Both the position numbers and the translations under genes were made by a program. DNA of 35,331 bases from Calothrix sp. MO_192.B10 (GTDB lineage Bacteria > Cyanobacteriota > Cyanobacteriia > Cyanobacteriales > Nostocaceae), in assembly GCA_030065055.1 (NCBI GenBank), contig JASJDS010000021.1, positions 1-35,331 of the forward strand, written 5' to 3'. The notes below the pieces were generated by a model. It was not told where the DNA came from. It saw nothing but the letters and a program-made list of their open reading frames with translations, and ran no database searches. Below are positions 1-8,306 of this stretch, piece after piece (the stretch's first letter is position 1; every line of letters begins with the position of its first letter).

Positions 1-128
1 AAAGAACCACCGAGGAGATATCAGCACGCCCTTGTGGCAAACGTGTTGAGCCTGGGAACCTGAGATATCAGGATATTAAGGCAGTGATGCCTTAAGAATC
101 TCCGTGGCTTTAGCCCGGAGAGTGTCAA
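1..128 (+). mobile_element. Right end of an IS200/IS605-type (TnpB) element with omega-RNA-like structure
   Basis: Three nested or successive stems are visible. GATATC at 17-22 can pair with GATATC at 64-69, enclosing CACG (25-28) with CGTG (42-45). TTAAGGCA (76-83) pairs perfectly with TGCCTTAA (88-95) across a GTGA loop. CTCCG...CGGAG (100-121) closes a GGC-TTTA-GCC hairpin just before GTGTCAA. A hairpin followed by GTGTCAA is typical of the right end of cyanobacterial IS605-type elements, where the omega RNA overlaps the 3' end of tnpB. The + frame is open from base 1 to the stop at 61-63 (starting KEPPRRYQHA) and may be the last residues of a TnpB lying outside the window. The element assignment is an inference from structure; tnpB itself is not visible. 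Confidence 0.55.
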
Positions 129-132
129 TTCA

Positions 133-1005
133 ATGTCAATTTCCACCCTCACAATTTTCTTCCTCAACGGTTTAGCCAACGGCATGTTACTATTCCTGAT
201 TGCTGCTGGCTTAACCTTGATTTTTGGGGTGATGGGAGTGCTAAATTTTGCCCACGGTAGTTTGTATATGTTGGGTGCTTACCTGACATTTTGGATTGTG
301 GGGCAAGGACAGCTAAATTTCTGGTTAGGACTGGTTTTTGCACCGGTAATTGTGGCGCTGGTTGGTGGTGCAATGGAAATCTGTTGTTTGCGTCGCCTTT
401 ATGGACAGGATGTTAGTCTACAACTACTGCTGACTTTTGCCTTTGTGCTGTTAATTAACGATGCAGTGCGTCTGTTATGGGGAAGTGCGCCTTTAACTAC
501 TCCCAGTCCCCATTTCTTTTCAGGTACAGTGCAGATATTTGGTCAGACTTACCCAACTTACAATCTCTTGATTATTATCTTAGGTCCTTTGGTAGGTATG
601 GGGTTATGGCTGTTATTAAAGTTTACTCGCTTCGGTAAGGTGATGCGGGCGGCGGCGGCGGATAGAATCATGGCTGGGGCGTTGGGTATTAATGTACCCC
701 GTCTATTTACTGGGGTGTTTATGTTAGGAGCATGGTTGGGAGGTGTGGTGGGTGTTTTGGCTGCACCTCTACGTACCATTAGCCCTGCCATGGGAGACAA
801 TGTGATTATCGAAAGCTTTATTGTGGCGGTGATTGGGGGTTTGGGAAGTTTACCCGGTTCCTTGGTGGGGGCGTTAATTATCGGACAGTTAAATTCCTTT
901 GGAATTTTGATTGCACCCCGCGCCCAAGTAGCATTTCCTTTTATTTTAATGGCGTTGGTTTTGTTGTTTCGACCCCAGGGTTTATTTGGAAAGGTACGGC
1001 GATGA
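133..1005 (+). CDS. livH: Branched-chain/neutral amino acid ABC transporter permease, LivH type
   Basis: Inner-membrane permease of the hydrophobic-amino-acid/amide (HAAT) ABC importer family, 290 aa, almost entirely hydrophobic. The N-terminal signature GLTLIFGVMGVLNFAHGSLY (residues 27-46) is the classic LivH/UrtB one, and the C-terminal FRPQGLFGK is also typical. Length fits LivH; UrtB proteins are usually longer. The stop overlaps the livM start by 4 bases (ATGA), so the two are translationally coupled. There is no visible ribosome site: the ATG lies only about five bases past the end of the upstream IS-like element, so the native promoter, leader and possibly the binding-protein gene may have been displaced. 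Substrate cannot be fixed from sequence; leucine/neutral amino acids or an amide such as urea are the family options. Confidence 0.88.
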   Translation: MSISTLTIFFLNGLANGMLLFLIAAGLTLIFGVMGVLNFAHGSLYMLGAYLTFWIVGQGQLNFWLGLVFAPVIVALVGGAMEICCLRRLYGQDVSLQLLLTFAFVLLINDAVRLLWGSAPLTTPSPHFFSGTVQIFGQTYPTYNLLIIILGPLVGMGLWLLLKFTRFGKVMRAAAADRIMAGALGINVPRLFTGVFMLGAWLGGVVGVLAAPLRTISPAMGDNVIIESFIVAVIGGLGSLPGSLVGALIIGQLNSFGILIAPRAQVAFPFILMALVLLFRPQGLFGKVRR

Positions 1006-2012
1006 AGAATCGCATCGGGTTAATAGTGTTGATGGCAGTTGTGGTAATCATGTTGTTATTACCTACCTTACTGTCGCCATTTAATCTTGTCTTACTGACA
1101 GAAATGTTGTTAATGGGGTTATTTACCCTCAGCTTTAATCTCCTATTCGGCTATACAGGTTTACTCAGTTTTGGTCATGCTGCCTATTTTGCCACTGGTG
1201 CCTATGTCAGCGCCTATTTAATTAAAGCTTCTATACCCTTTATTTTGGCGATATTGGCAGGGGTAATAGCATCGGTGGTGGTTGCAGCAGTATTGGGTTA
1301 TTTTAGCGTCCGGGTGGATAAAATTTACTTTGCCATGCTTACCCTGGCATTTGGGATGATGGTATTTACCATTGTTTTTCAATGGCGGGAAGTGACGGGG
1401 GGTAGTGATGGCATTGCAGGGGTGATAGCGGCGGATTTGGGTATCCCTGGTTTAACTGTGAAAATTCAGGGTTTTACTAATTACTATTATCTGTCTTTGG
1501 TTGCATTTATATTTGTTACATACTGTTTGTGGAGAATTACCCACAGTCCCTTTGGGGAATTGCTGCAAGCCAGTCGAGAAAATGCCCAACGCTTAATATT
1601 TCTGGGGGTGGACATTCGTCGTCTGCGTTGGATGGCTTTTATAATTGCCGGTGGATTTGCGGGGTTAGCAGGGTCACTATGGGCACCATTTCAACGGGTA
1701 GCAAATCCGGAAATCGCCCATTGGACATTTAGCGCTATGCCAGTGTTAATGACTATTTTAGGAGGTTCTCGCAGCTTTTTCGGCCCTTTGGTGGGTGCGG
1801 GGGTATTTTTGTTTTTAGAACAGGTGATTCAGTCCAATCAGCGGTATTTCTGGCAATGGTTGGCGAGTTTACCGGTGTTTGATGCTAGTCTGGGTGAACG
1901 TCAATTGGATTTGTGGAACTTTTTCCTGGGTTTGTTGTTAATTCCGTTGATTTTGGGTTTTCGGGGGGGTTTGATGGCATATATTGACAAATTAGCAGGG
2001 AATAGGGAATAA
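1002..2012 (+). CDS. livM: Branched-chain/neutral amino acid ABC transporter permease, LivM type
   Basis: Second membrane subunit of the HAAT importer, 336 aa with many hydrophobic segments. The family motif NLLFGYTGLLSFGHAAYFATGAY starts near residue 46, and RVDKIYFAMLTLAFGMMVF and the late GGSRSFFGPLVGA segment match LivM/UrtC. It pairs with the LivH-type permease to form the translocation pore. Its ATG overlaps the stop of the upstream gene by 4 bases, and the LivG gene starts 10 bases after its stop, so it belongs to the same transcript. Length is usual for LivM and nothing looks damaged. Confidence 0.88.
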   Translation: MKNRIGLIVLMAVVVIMLLLPTLLSPFNLVLLTEMLLMGLFTLSFNLLFGYTGLLSFGHAAYFATGAYVSAYLIKASIPFILAILAGVIASVVVAAVLGYFSVRVDKIYFAMLTLAFGMMVFTIVFQWREVTGGSDGIAGVIAADLGIPGLTVKIQGFTNYYYLSLVAFIFVTYCLWRITHSPFGELLQASRENAQRLIFLGVDIRRLRWMAFIIAGGFAGLAGSLWAPFQRVANPEIAHWTFSAMPVLMTILGGSRSFFGPLVGAGVFLFLEQVIQSNQRYFWQWLASLPVFDASLGERQLDLWNFFLGLLLIPLILGFRGGLMAYIDKLAGNRE

Positions 2013-2022
2013 AGCGATCGCC

Positions 2023-2805
2023 ATGCCACCAGATACAATACTCCAAGTTACTAAACTGGTAAAAGACTTTAACGGTATTCGTGCGGTTAATGAGATTAGT
2101 TTTACATTAGCAACTGGTACTATCACTGCTGTTATCGGTCCCAATGGTGCTGGTAAAACCACCCTTTATAACCTGATTAGCGGACAACTTTCCCCTACTT
2201 CCGGTAGCATCAAGCTCAAGGGCAAGGAAATAGCAGGTTTACTCCCCGATAAAATTGTCAAAGCTGGTATCGGTCGCAGTTTCCAAATTACTAGTGTTTT
2301 CCCATCCCTAACTGTATTACAGAATATACGTACCGCCGTTATCAGTCGTATGGGGCGACAGTTTGATTTATGGCAGGGTGTAGAATGGGATTCTCCGGGA
2401 GATGATTCCGCTTCCAGTCCCCTGCAACGAGCAGTCCATGAAATCCTGGCGTTAGTTGGTATTGAACATCTAGCTACAAATATAGTTTCTACCCTCAGTC
2501 ATGGTGACCAAGCACTGGTGGAAATGGCAATTGTCCTGGCTTTGGAACCCCATTTGATACTATTAGATGAACCAACTGCGGGGATGAGTAGAGAAGAAAC
2601 AAGGCACATGGTAGAACTGATACGCCATGTACAACGGCAAACTGGATGTACATTCCTGATTACTGAACATGATATGGAAGTAGTCTTTGAACTGGCAAAA
2701 AAGATAATCGTTATGCACCAAGGTGTAATTTTATCTACAGGTAGCCATGAAGAAATCAGTAATAATATCAGTGTCCGTCGCGCTTACTTGGGAACGGATG
2801 ATTAG
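2023..2805 (+). CDS. livG: Branched-chain amino acid-type ABC transporter ATP-binding protein, LivG
   Basis: One of the two cytoplasmic ATPases of the HAAT importer, 260 aa. Walker A GPNGAGKTT lies at residues 39-47, the ABC signature LSHGDQ at 158-163, and Walker B LILLDEP at 178-184, followed by the LivG/UrtD-type TAGMSREET. The H-loop is in TEHDMEVVF. A HIP1 octamer (GCGATCGC) fills the 10-base gap before the ATG, leaving no recognisable Shine-Dalgarno, so translation probably depends on coupling to livM. All catalytic motifs are intact. Confidence 0.88.
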   Translation: MPPDTILQVTKLVKDFNGIRAVNEISFTLATGTITAVIGPNGAGKTTLYNLISGQLSPTSGSIKLKGKEIAGLLPDKIVKAGIGRSFQITSVFPSLTVLQNIRTAVISRMGRQFDLWQGVEWDSPGDDSASSPLQRAVHEILALVGIEHLATNIVSTLSHGDQALVEMAIVLALEPHLILLDEPTAGMSREETRHMVELIRHVQRQTGCTFLITEHDMEVVFELAKKIIVMHQGVILSTGSHEEISNNISVRRAYLGTDD

Positions 2806-2827
2806 TTACAACTCACTGTAAACAACC

Positions 2828-3532
2828 TTGAACTACCCCATATTAAAAGTTGATACCATCCATACCTATTACGGCGAACGCCACATTCTCCAAGGAGTCA
2901 GCCTAGAAGTATATCCTGGGGAGGTAGTGGTATTGGTGGGAAGGCATGGTGTTGGTAAAACAAGCACACTCCTGAGTATTATGGGCATCCAACCCCCCAA
3001 ACAGGGCAGTATTCTTTTCAATGGCAAGGAAATTGTCGGTTTTCCCTGTTGGGAAATTGCCCATAGGGGTATTGGTCTAGTACCTGAAACCCGGCGTTTA
3101 TTTCCTGATTTGACGGTGCAAGAAAACCTGGAAGTCGGGATTAAATATAACTCCAATGACTATACATTGGATGATGCATATACTGATTTTCCAGAGTTGA
3201 CAAATCTGCGTTCTCAGCCAGCAGGTTACCTTTCTGGTGGAGAGCAACAAATGCTCACCATTGCCCGGACTTTGATGGGAAATCCCCAATTGCTGCTGAT
3301 GGATGAACCAACGGAAGGACTCGCACCATTACTGGTGCGACGGATAGCAGAAATAATTGAACGTTTAGTTAACCGCAAGCAGACCCTATTGATTACTGGT
3401 CAAAATATCGCTTTTGCTTTGGAGTTAGCAAACCGAGTTTATATACTGGATACTGGCACAGTTAAGTGGTCTGGGGCGATGGAACAGTTACAAAGTCATC
3501 CTCAGATATTACAACGCTACCTGGCGGTATGA
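2828..3532 (+). CDS. livF: Branched-chain amino acid-type ABC transporter ATP-binding protein, LivF
   Basis: Second ATPase of the importer, 234 aa. Walker A is GRHGVGKT (38-45), signature LSGGEQ (135-140), Walker B LLLMDE (155-160) with the LivF hallmark PTEGLAP. The start is a TTG; no ATG or GTG lies between it and the first conserved beta strand, so the rare codon is probably genuine. Walker A has His where LivF usually has Asn, a position outside the invariant GxxGxGK. It follows livG by 22 bases and ends the operon. The periplasmic binding protein is not downstream and would lie elsewhere or beyond the IS remnant at the window start. Confidence 0.86.
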   Translation: MNYPILKVDTIHTYYGERHILQGVSLEVYPGEVVVLVGRHGVGKTSTLLSIMGIQPPKQGSILFNGKEIVGFPCWEIAHRGIGLVPETRRLFPDLTVQENLEVGIKYNSNDYTLDDAYTDFPELTNLRSQPAGYLSGGEQQMLTIARTLMGNPQLLLMDEPTEGLAPLLVRRIAEIIERLVNRKQTLLITGQNIAFALELANRVYILDTGTVKWSGAMEQLQSHPQILQRYLAV

Positions 3533-3609
3533 ATCTGTGCCCAAATGGAGGGATATTGAGCTTCCCCTGAGCATGATTCACTGCCCAGTTGACCCTTGAG
3601 AAAACCTTG

Positions 3610-3675
3610 TGGGGTAAAGGTTATATTTTTTTGAGTAAGAAACAAGAGCAACAGGTTTCTTACTCAACTACCCCA
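3610..3675. terminator. Long perfect hairpin after the liv operon (possible terminator or palindromic repeat)
   Basis: TTGAGTAAGAAAC (3631-3643) pairs perfectly with GTTTCTTACTCAA (3655-3667) across an 11-base loop; outside it TGGGGTA (3610-3616) pairs with TACCCCA (3669-3675). It lies about 80 bases after livF. A T-tract precedes the stem rather than following it, so intrinsic termination on the + strand is not certain. Confidence 0.4.
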
Positions 3676-3735
3676 ATTAGGGATTTGCACTAGAGGACTT
3701 TTTCCAGCATTTAAATATGCGTTGCCACACCAGAA

Positions 3736-3872
3736 CTAGAACACCGATTCAGTATTCATAATTCAATCCAATTAAATCCAATTCATGGATTTCACCATCT
3801 CTCAAATAGCGGATTCTCGTTAGCTGTTGATGGGAAAAAACAGTTTTTGGCATTAGTGAATCGGTGTTCTAG
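3736..3872. repeat. MITE-like element with 16-bp perfect terminal inverted repeats
   Basis: CTAGAACACCGATTCA (3736-3751) and its exact reverse complement (3857-3872) flank 105 bases without an ORF. Spacing and non-coding interior suggest a small non-autonomous element; no clear target duplication was found. Confidence 0.4.
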
Positions 3873-4230
3873 CGAACATAGATATTTACCTATCAGACGG
3901 CATTGAATCCAGTTCTAATCCTTATTGCTCTTTATTGAGAATAGCTTTTGACCTTACAGCAAAACGTTGATGCTTTCTAAAACTTATTTTTTGACTACAT
4001 ATGTCTAAATTTATTCTTTGCTGACAACTTATTCTCAGTAATTACCGATTGTGACAGTATTGGGTGCGGAATGTGGGATAAGACCTCGTCCTTAACCTTT
4101 TGATGTCACTCAAGGAGAAAGGAGTTGCCGTCAGCAACCCCTCACTCCTTCACTCCTACTCTACTCTTCGAGAAGCCACTGCGTGTCTACGAGAAGCCAC
4201 TTCGTGTCTACACTCCTTCACTCCTTCTCA

Positions 4231-5088
4231 TTACCGTCTTCTACCACCAAAACCAGTTGGACGGCGAATGGAGCGACGACTGCTACCGAAGCCAGTATTA
4301 GACCTACGTCTAACTGAACGGGATTTACCAGAACTTCTTAACTTACTACTACCAAAACCAGAACCAGTACTACGGGTACCTGCTTTTTGTCTGGTACGCG
4401 AAGTATTAGGAGAAGACCTACGAATCGATCCAGTTCTGCGGAAAGCGGTACGGTTTCTGACAGATGCTGGTGGCTCATTATAGCGTTGGCGATAACGATC
4501 CACTGCTACATCATAACTTCTACCATAACCACCATAACCAGTGAGAACGCTACCTGGTTGATAGGCAGGTGGTACATAATACTGGGGTCTAAATAATAGA
4601 TTACCCACAACTTGCCCTGCTAATGCTCCAGCAAAAGGTGCCCAGAAGTTACTTTCCCGTCGCACAATTACTGTTTCTTGTTGTCCTGTTTGGGGATTTG
4701 TTTTGGTTTCGGTGACGTTGTGGACGTACTCTATTTTGAAGTCTTCTGTGAGGTAGAGGGCTGGTTGTCCATTCTCTACCTTCAGGTAAGTTTTGTCACC
4801 TTGTTTAATTTGTTCGTCCGTCAACCGCGCCATCTGCAACTTTTCAGTTGTATAAGTTGGTGTGGGGCTGTTGAGTAAGAACAGGGTATATGTGCCATCA
4901 CCATCATTGTAACTAGCTTGTTGGACTGGATATTGACCGTCACTAATTCTAGAAACTTTTGTGGTTTGGTTATTTCTACTAGTTTGGCTAGTGGTTTGAT
5001 TGACATTACTACCACAAGCTACAGTCGTAACACACAAACTTAATGTTAAAAAAAGAACTGTAAATTTACGTAAAATTGTCATCAGCAT
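4231..5088 (-). CDS. Putative lipoprotein with a low-complexity Arg/Ser/Gly-rich tail
   Basis: 285 aa. The N-terminus has a positive residue, a hydrophobic stretch and then VTTVACGSN, a lipobox-like site with Cys at about 25, so export and lipidation are likely, although Thr rather than Leu/Val/Ile sits at -3. Residues about 50-170 form a compact domain (YTLFLLNSP, EKLQMARLTDEQI, ALYLTEDFKIEYVH, then FWAPFAGALAGQVVGNLLF, possibly a second membrane-associated helix). From about 175 the chain is rich in Tyr/Gly/Pro, and after 205 in Arg/Ser/Gly (RRRSNTGFGSSRRS), a disordered strongly basic tail. A second Met two codons in is an alternative start. I recognise it only as a conserved cyanobacterial-type protein of unknown function. 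Confidence 0.6.
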   Translation of the reverse strand: MLMTILRKFTVLFLTLSLCVTTVACGSNVNQTTSQTSRNNQTTKVSRISDGQYPVQQASYNDGDGTYTLFLLNSPTPTYTTEKLQMARLTDEQIKQGDKTYLKVENGQPALYLTEDFKIEYVHNVTETKTNPQTGQQETVIVRRESNFWAPFAGALAGQVVGNLLFRPQYYVPPAYQPGSVLTGYGGYGRSYDVAVDRYRQRYNEPPASVRNRTAFRRTGSIRRSSPNTSRTRQKAGTRSTGSGFGSSKLRSSGKSRSVRRRSNTGFGSSRRSIRRPTGFGGRRR

Positions 5089-5143
5089 TTCATTATGATC
5101 CCTTTATTGAGCTTAACAATTTCTCTGGGGTGATGGTCAAGTA

Positions 5144-5278
5144 GGGATACCCCAACGAGGGAAGGAGTGAGGGAGGGAAGGAGTGACGGAGTGAAGGAGG
5201 GAAGGAGTGAAAGAATTAAACTGTCAACTAACAACTAACAACTAACAACTAACAACCATCAACTGTCAACCCTAACTC
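5144..5278. repeat. Short tandem heptamer repeats (STRR type)
   Basis: Purine-rich degenerate GGAGTGA/GGGAAGGA units are followed by tandem AACTAAC heptamers (about 5219-5258). This is typical STRR-like intergenic sequence of Nostocales, filling the gap between the lipoprotein and DUF1517 genes. Confidence 0.65.
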
Positions 5279-5280
5279 CA

Positions 5281-5871
5281 TCACAAGGGGATTAGCTCTG
5301 GGTAATACTGGATTAATTGGTCGTTGGTGAGTTCATCTCCAAAGCGAGCTGGAGAGAAGTGTACTTGGATTGCCTGTAATTGATGACTGTAATGCAAATT
5401 AATTAGGGCTTTCAATCCAGTCTTGAGTGCTGACATATCAGCCAGGTTGGTTTCTAAATCTTCTACTTCCCCTTCATAAGCTACTGTAATCATCACCACC
5501 ACATTACGGGTTGCTGGTAGGGATAAAGTATCGTCCTCATCTGCTTCAATATAATCAGGTTCGCTAAGATAACGTTGGGCAGAATCTGTAAACAGTTCAT
5601 TTACATAGTCTCCTGCTTCGCCTTCGTCCCAAAAGACATCACCTTCATTGGCAGCAGCTAACCAGTTTTCATCATATTGCAGGAGGGTTTGACAAATTTC
5701 TACTAGTCCTTCTCCCAAAATTTCTAAATCGCCATCAGCATCCATCGCTTCGCGGGCTGCATCATTTAATACTCCCAAAATGGGGGCAACTTCTGAACCG
5801 CTTAAATGTACAAATAATCGACAGACTACATAGCGAGTCCTACCCATCATTTTATTAAATGCATTTCGCAT
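5281..5871 (-). CDS. DUF1517 family protein
   Basis: 196 aa, acidic, no signal peptide. YVVCRLFVHLSGSEVAPILG near residue 15, the DGDLEILGEGLVEICQTLLQ segment and EAGDYVNELFTDSAQRYL match the conserved C-terminal domain of DUF1517 proteins of cyanobacteria and plastids. Many relatives carry an extra N-terminal membrane region; this is the short soluble form. Function of the family is unknown. It follows the pentapeptide gene on the same strand but is separated by about 390 bases containing a MITE-like repeat, so co-transcription is doubtful. Confidence 0.75.
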   Translation of the reverse strand: MRNAFNKMMGRTRYVVCRLFVHLSGSEVAPILGVLNDAAREAMDADGDLEILGEGLVEICQTLLQYDENWLAAANEGDVFWDEGEAGDYVNELFTDSAQRYLSEPDYIEADEDDTLSLPATRNVVVMITVAYEGEVEDLETNLADMSALKTGLKALINLHYSHQLQAIQVHFSPARFGDELTNDQLIQYYPELIPL

Positions 5872-5942
5872 ATTTCACTCCTAGTAATTATCTAAACTAA
5901 GTCAGTCGGCACAATTGAAGAAGGAAGAAGGAAGAAGGTCTG

Positions 5943-6064
5943 ATACCAAGTTGCGTTCTATCATAGTAGTTCGAGTCAATGAGATTGCTACTCTGCGAGA
6001 AGCCGCTAACGCGTCTACGGAGCGTCGCAATGACTGGGTACTATCTTTGAATGCAACTTAGTAT
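5943..6064. repeat. MITE-like element with imperfect long inverted repeats
   Basis: ATACCAAGTTGC (5943-5954) is matched by GCAACTTAGTAT (6053-6064), 11 of 12 complementary, and pairing continues inward in patches (ATAGTA, AGTCA-TG, TTGC). The core holds the dispersed motif GAGAAGCCGC...GCGTCTACGG also found near 4167 and 18150. Non-coding. Confidence 0.5.
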
Positions 6065-6258
6065 GAGGGGGGTTTTGAGATGGGGACCCTGACCCCAACT
6101 CAAAACGGACAACCCATAGGGGATGGGGTTTTTGACCCCTATAGTTATCAGAAGTTTGAACAACAGGATGCTCAAACTTCCTGACTTCAAACTTCTGACT
6201 TCGATCAAACCGGATTCCTATATTAATCTAACTATTAATTTAAACCACGTCTTTATGG
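6065..6258. other. Intergenic sequence with a hairpin downstream of the pentapeptide gene
   Basis: GAAGTTTGA (6151-6159) pairs with TCAAACTTC (6172-6180) across 12 bases, 79 bases beyond the stop of the pentapeptide gene. It lacks a T-tract. With the MITE-like element it makes up the roughly 390-base gene-free gap; nothing else was seen. Confidence 0.4.
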
Positions 6259-7818
6259 CTATGTATAATGAAAACCTTTAATAAAATCAAGTACTGTATT
6301 AAAGGTAGGGGTAATTATATTATCTACTTCATTGGTCGAATTATTCTCAGCAGTAAAATTCACTCCCTCACTGTGAATAAAATGCTTGCCAAAATTGGGG
6401 TGACTATACACAATCAATTTTTTGTTACTGGAATTAGTTAAAATTGTCTGGGTAGGAGCTTGGAAGAATTTGATTTTTTCTGCTATTCTCAGGATTTTTT
6501 TGCTTTTTTTGATGGCGATCGCCCCTTCAACAGCTACATCCATCATGGTATTTAATTCTTTGAACATATCCGCATATTTAACACCCAGATGGTAAGTTTC
6601 CTTGCCAGATATCATTTTCAATATAGAACAAATATTCTGCTGGGTAGGGGTAGCATTTAAAAAGGGCAGGATAGCGATATAAGCAGTCAGGAATAAATCG
6701 CGATCGCTATCCACCTGAAAGGTAAATACTGTGCGCCGCAATCCAATTTCCATGGAGGGGGGTTGTTGGATTTTTTGGTATTGTTGGGAAATTTGAAAAT
6801 AAGTGCCAGCTAGGGCAAAATTGGCTTCTGTGTCTAGGGGTAGATCGACGATAATTTTGATGGTGGGCGGAGTCTGGTTGAAAAACTCGTGTAAGTCTTC
6901 TAAGTAAAAATTGTGAATGATTGAGCGATCGCCTTTGGGACTAAGATCGAGCCATTCACACATAATACCTTCGGTTTTTAAGCCAAACCTGGAAGCACCA
7001 TGTAGTTTTGCCCCTGTCAGGGTTGCTCCGGTTAAATCTGCACCTACCCATTCAGCATTAATCAATATCGCTTGGCTTAAATCGGTATGAACCAGACTAG
7101 CATTACCTAGATTAGCATGACTCAAATCTGCATCGGCTAAATTAGCTCCACTCAACTTAGCTTCACTCAGATCCGCCCAACTGAGATTTGTCCCACTTAA
7201 ATTAGCCCAACGGAGATTTGCACCAATTAAATTAGCTCCACTCAAGTCAGCACCCGTCAGATTTGCTTGTCGTAGTTCAGCCCCTTGGAGATTGGTAGCA
7301 CTGAGATTGGCTTTTTTTAAGTCCGCACCATGAAGATTGGCTCTCGCTAAGTTGGCTCCCTGGAGAACAGCATTTTCCAAGAAAGCTTGACTTAAGTTGG
7401 CGCCAATCAGTTTAGCTTGGCGGAGGGTAGATTCTCGTAAATCAGCACTACTGAGGTTGGCATCAGTTAAATTGGCGTAACTGAGATCGGCGCGAATTAA
7501 TTCTGCACGGATTAGAGAAGCTTGTGTTAATTGAGCGTGACTGAGATTGGCACGAATTAAGTTAGCAACATTAAGAATAGTTTGATTCAAAATGGCTTGA
7601 TAGAGATTGGCACCGTGTAGTCTGGCTACGTTTAACTTGGCATAACTTAAATCGGCTTGGTGGAGATCCGTTCCGGTTAAGTTGACAACACTCAAATTAC
7701 TATTAGCCAAATTGATTTGACTGAGTTTGAAACCACTGAGATTAACCTCAGTCAGGTCAATACTGCTGAAGTCTCTAACCCCGATTTCGTATTGTTTCAG
7801 TAATTCTTCTACACTCAT
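6259..7818 (-). CDS. Pentapeptide-repeat protein with a C-terminal domain of unknown function
   Basis: 519 aa. Residues about 20-280 are an almost unbroken A(D/N)LXX array (LSGANLADADLSHANLGNAS and similar, roughly 50 units), expected to fold as a right-handed quadrilateral beta-helix. The remaining 235 residues (from MCEWLDLSPKGDRS) are not pentapeptide. They contain IKIIVDLPLDTEANFALAG, a SILKMISGKE stretch and a C-terminal NIITPTFNTVLDFIKGF, and match no domain I recognise. There is no signal peptide. The ATG lies inside a 22-bp direct repeat, with the second copy 221 bases upstream, and has no clear ribosome site. Partner or target unknown; pentapeptide arrays often mediate protein interaction. 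Confidence 0.8.
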   Translation of the reverse strand: MSVEELLKQYEIGVRDFSSIDLTEVNLSGFKLSQINLANSNLSVVNLTGTDLHQADLSYAKLNVARLHGANLYQAILNQTILNVANLIRANLSHAQLTQASLIRAELIRADLSYANLTDANLSSADLRESTLRQAKLIGANLSQAFLENAVLQGANLARANLHGADLKKANLSATNLQGAELRQANLTGADLSGANLIGANLRWANLSGTNLSWADLSEAKLSGANLADADLSHANLGNASLVHTDLSQAILINAEWVGADLTGATLTGAKLHGASRFGLKTEGIMCEWLDLSPKGDRSIIHNFYLEDLHEFFNQTPPTIKIIVDLPLDTEANFALAGTYFQISQQYQKIQQPPSMEIGLRRTVFTFQVDSDRDLFLTAYIAILPFLNATPTQQNICSILKMISGKETYHLGVKYADMFKELNTMMDVAVEGAIAIKKSKKILRIAEKIKFFQAPTQTILTNSSNKKLIVYSHPNFGKHFIHSEGVNFTAENNSTNEVDNIITPTFNTVLDFIKGFHYT

Positions 7819-8053
7819 TCAAGTTATAGTCACTGGGTAAATGTTTGGGTATTCCATCTGTTACGTTAGAAAAAATACGTAGGGGAGCCAGCGCTGTTGG
7901 CGGGTTTCCCGACATAAGGCGACTGGCGTTGTGTTGTCGCGCAGCGCAACGCACCAAAGTCGAGATGAATGGTGCGTTACGCGCTTACGCTTTAGCGTAG
8001 CCATGCCTGGAGGGCTATACGCACCCTACAAACACTCATTCAAGTTATAGTCA
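7811..8053. repeat. 22-bp direct repeat flanking a 199-bp insert at the pentapeptide gene start
   Basis: The same 22 bases (beginning ACACTCATTC, ending TTATAGTCA) occur at 7811-7832 and 8032-8053. The first copy contains the start codon of the pentapeptide gene. The insert (7833-8031) is rich in dispersed cyanobacterial repeat motifs (CGCAGCGCAACGCACC, GGTGCGTTACGCGC) and has no ORF. This looks like an insertion that duplicated its target, or a slipped duplication. Confidence 0.55.
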
Positions 8054-8306
8054 TTTCAATTATCAGTTATCAGTGAGAAACGGAAAAAATTTTTCCACCT
8101 CCACAAATATAATTTGGGGGCTTGATACCGATTACTATTTGGTAAATTATGCAGAAATTAAACCTCGCCTACCTTGAGAACCGTAGTTTCATAACAGGAC
8201 TTTGGGATTGCTTCCTTACGTCGCAATGACACATCAGAATAATTAAAAACTCCAGATTTCAACATAGATGAGGTTTACTAGATCGAGGACGGGAATTAAT
8301 AGTTTT
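8054..8306. other. Leader region of tyrA
   Basis: Holds a TATCAGT tandem fragment (about 8059-8074) and a GATTGC...GCAATGAC palindromic fragment (8208-8230) of the same dispersed repeat family as 5943-6064. No promoter could be singled out. Confidence 0.35.

Larger units (their letters stand above)
3533..4230. other. Gene-free region with two inverted repeats and a duplicated 21-mer
   Basis: About 700 bases with no credible ORF between livF (+) and a convergent lipoprotein gene (-). It holds a long hairpin (3610-3675), a 16-bp inverted repeat pair (3736-3751 / 3857-3872), and two near-identical 21-base tandem units of the GAGAAGCCAC...GTGTCTA family (about 4167-4209). Related units recur near 5996 and 18150. 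Degenerate CTCACTCCTTCACTC heptamers lie at about 4138-4165 and 4210-4230. Confidence 0.6.

Noticed and set aside
133-3532. Assignment as a urea transporter (urtBCDE)
   Set aside because: The LivG Walker region has UrtD-like features, but the first permease is LivH-sized and there is no urease or urtA nearby; substrate left open.
4100-4483. 127-codon + strand open frame
   Set aside because: Antisense to the lipoprotein gene; its Leu/Pro/Arg-rich, repetitive content mirrors the low-complexity basic tail on the other strand.
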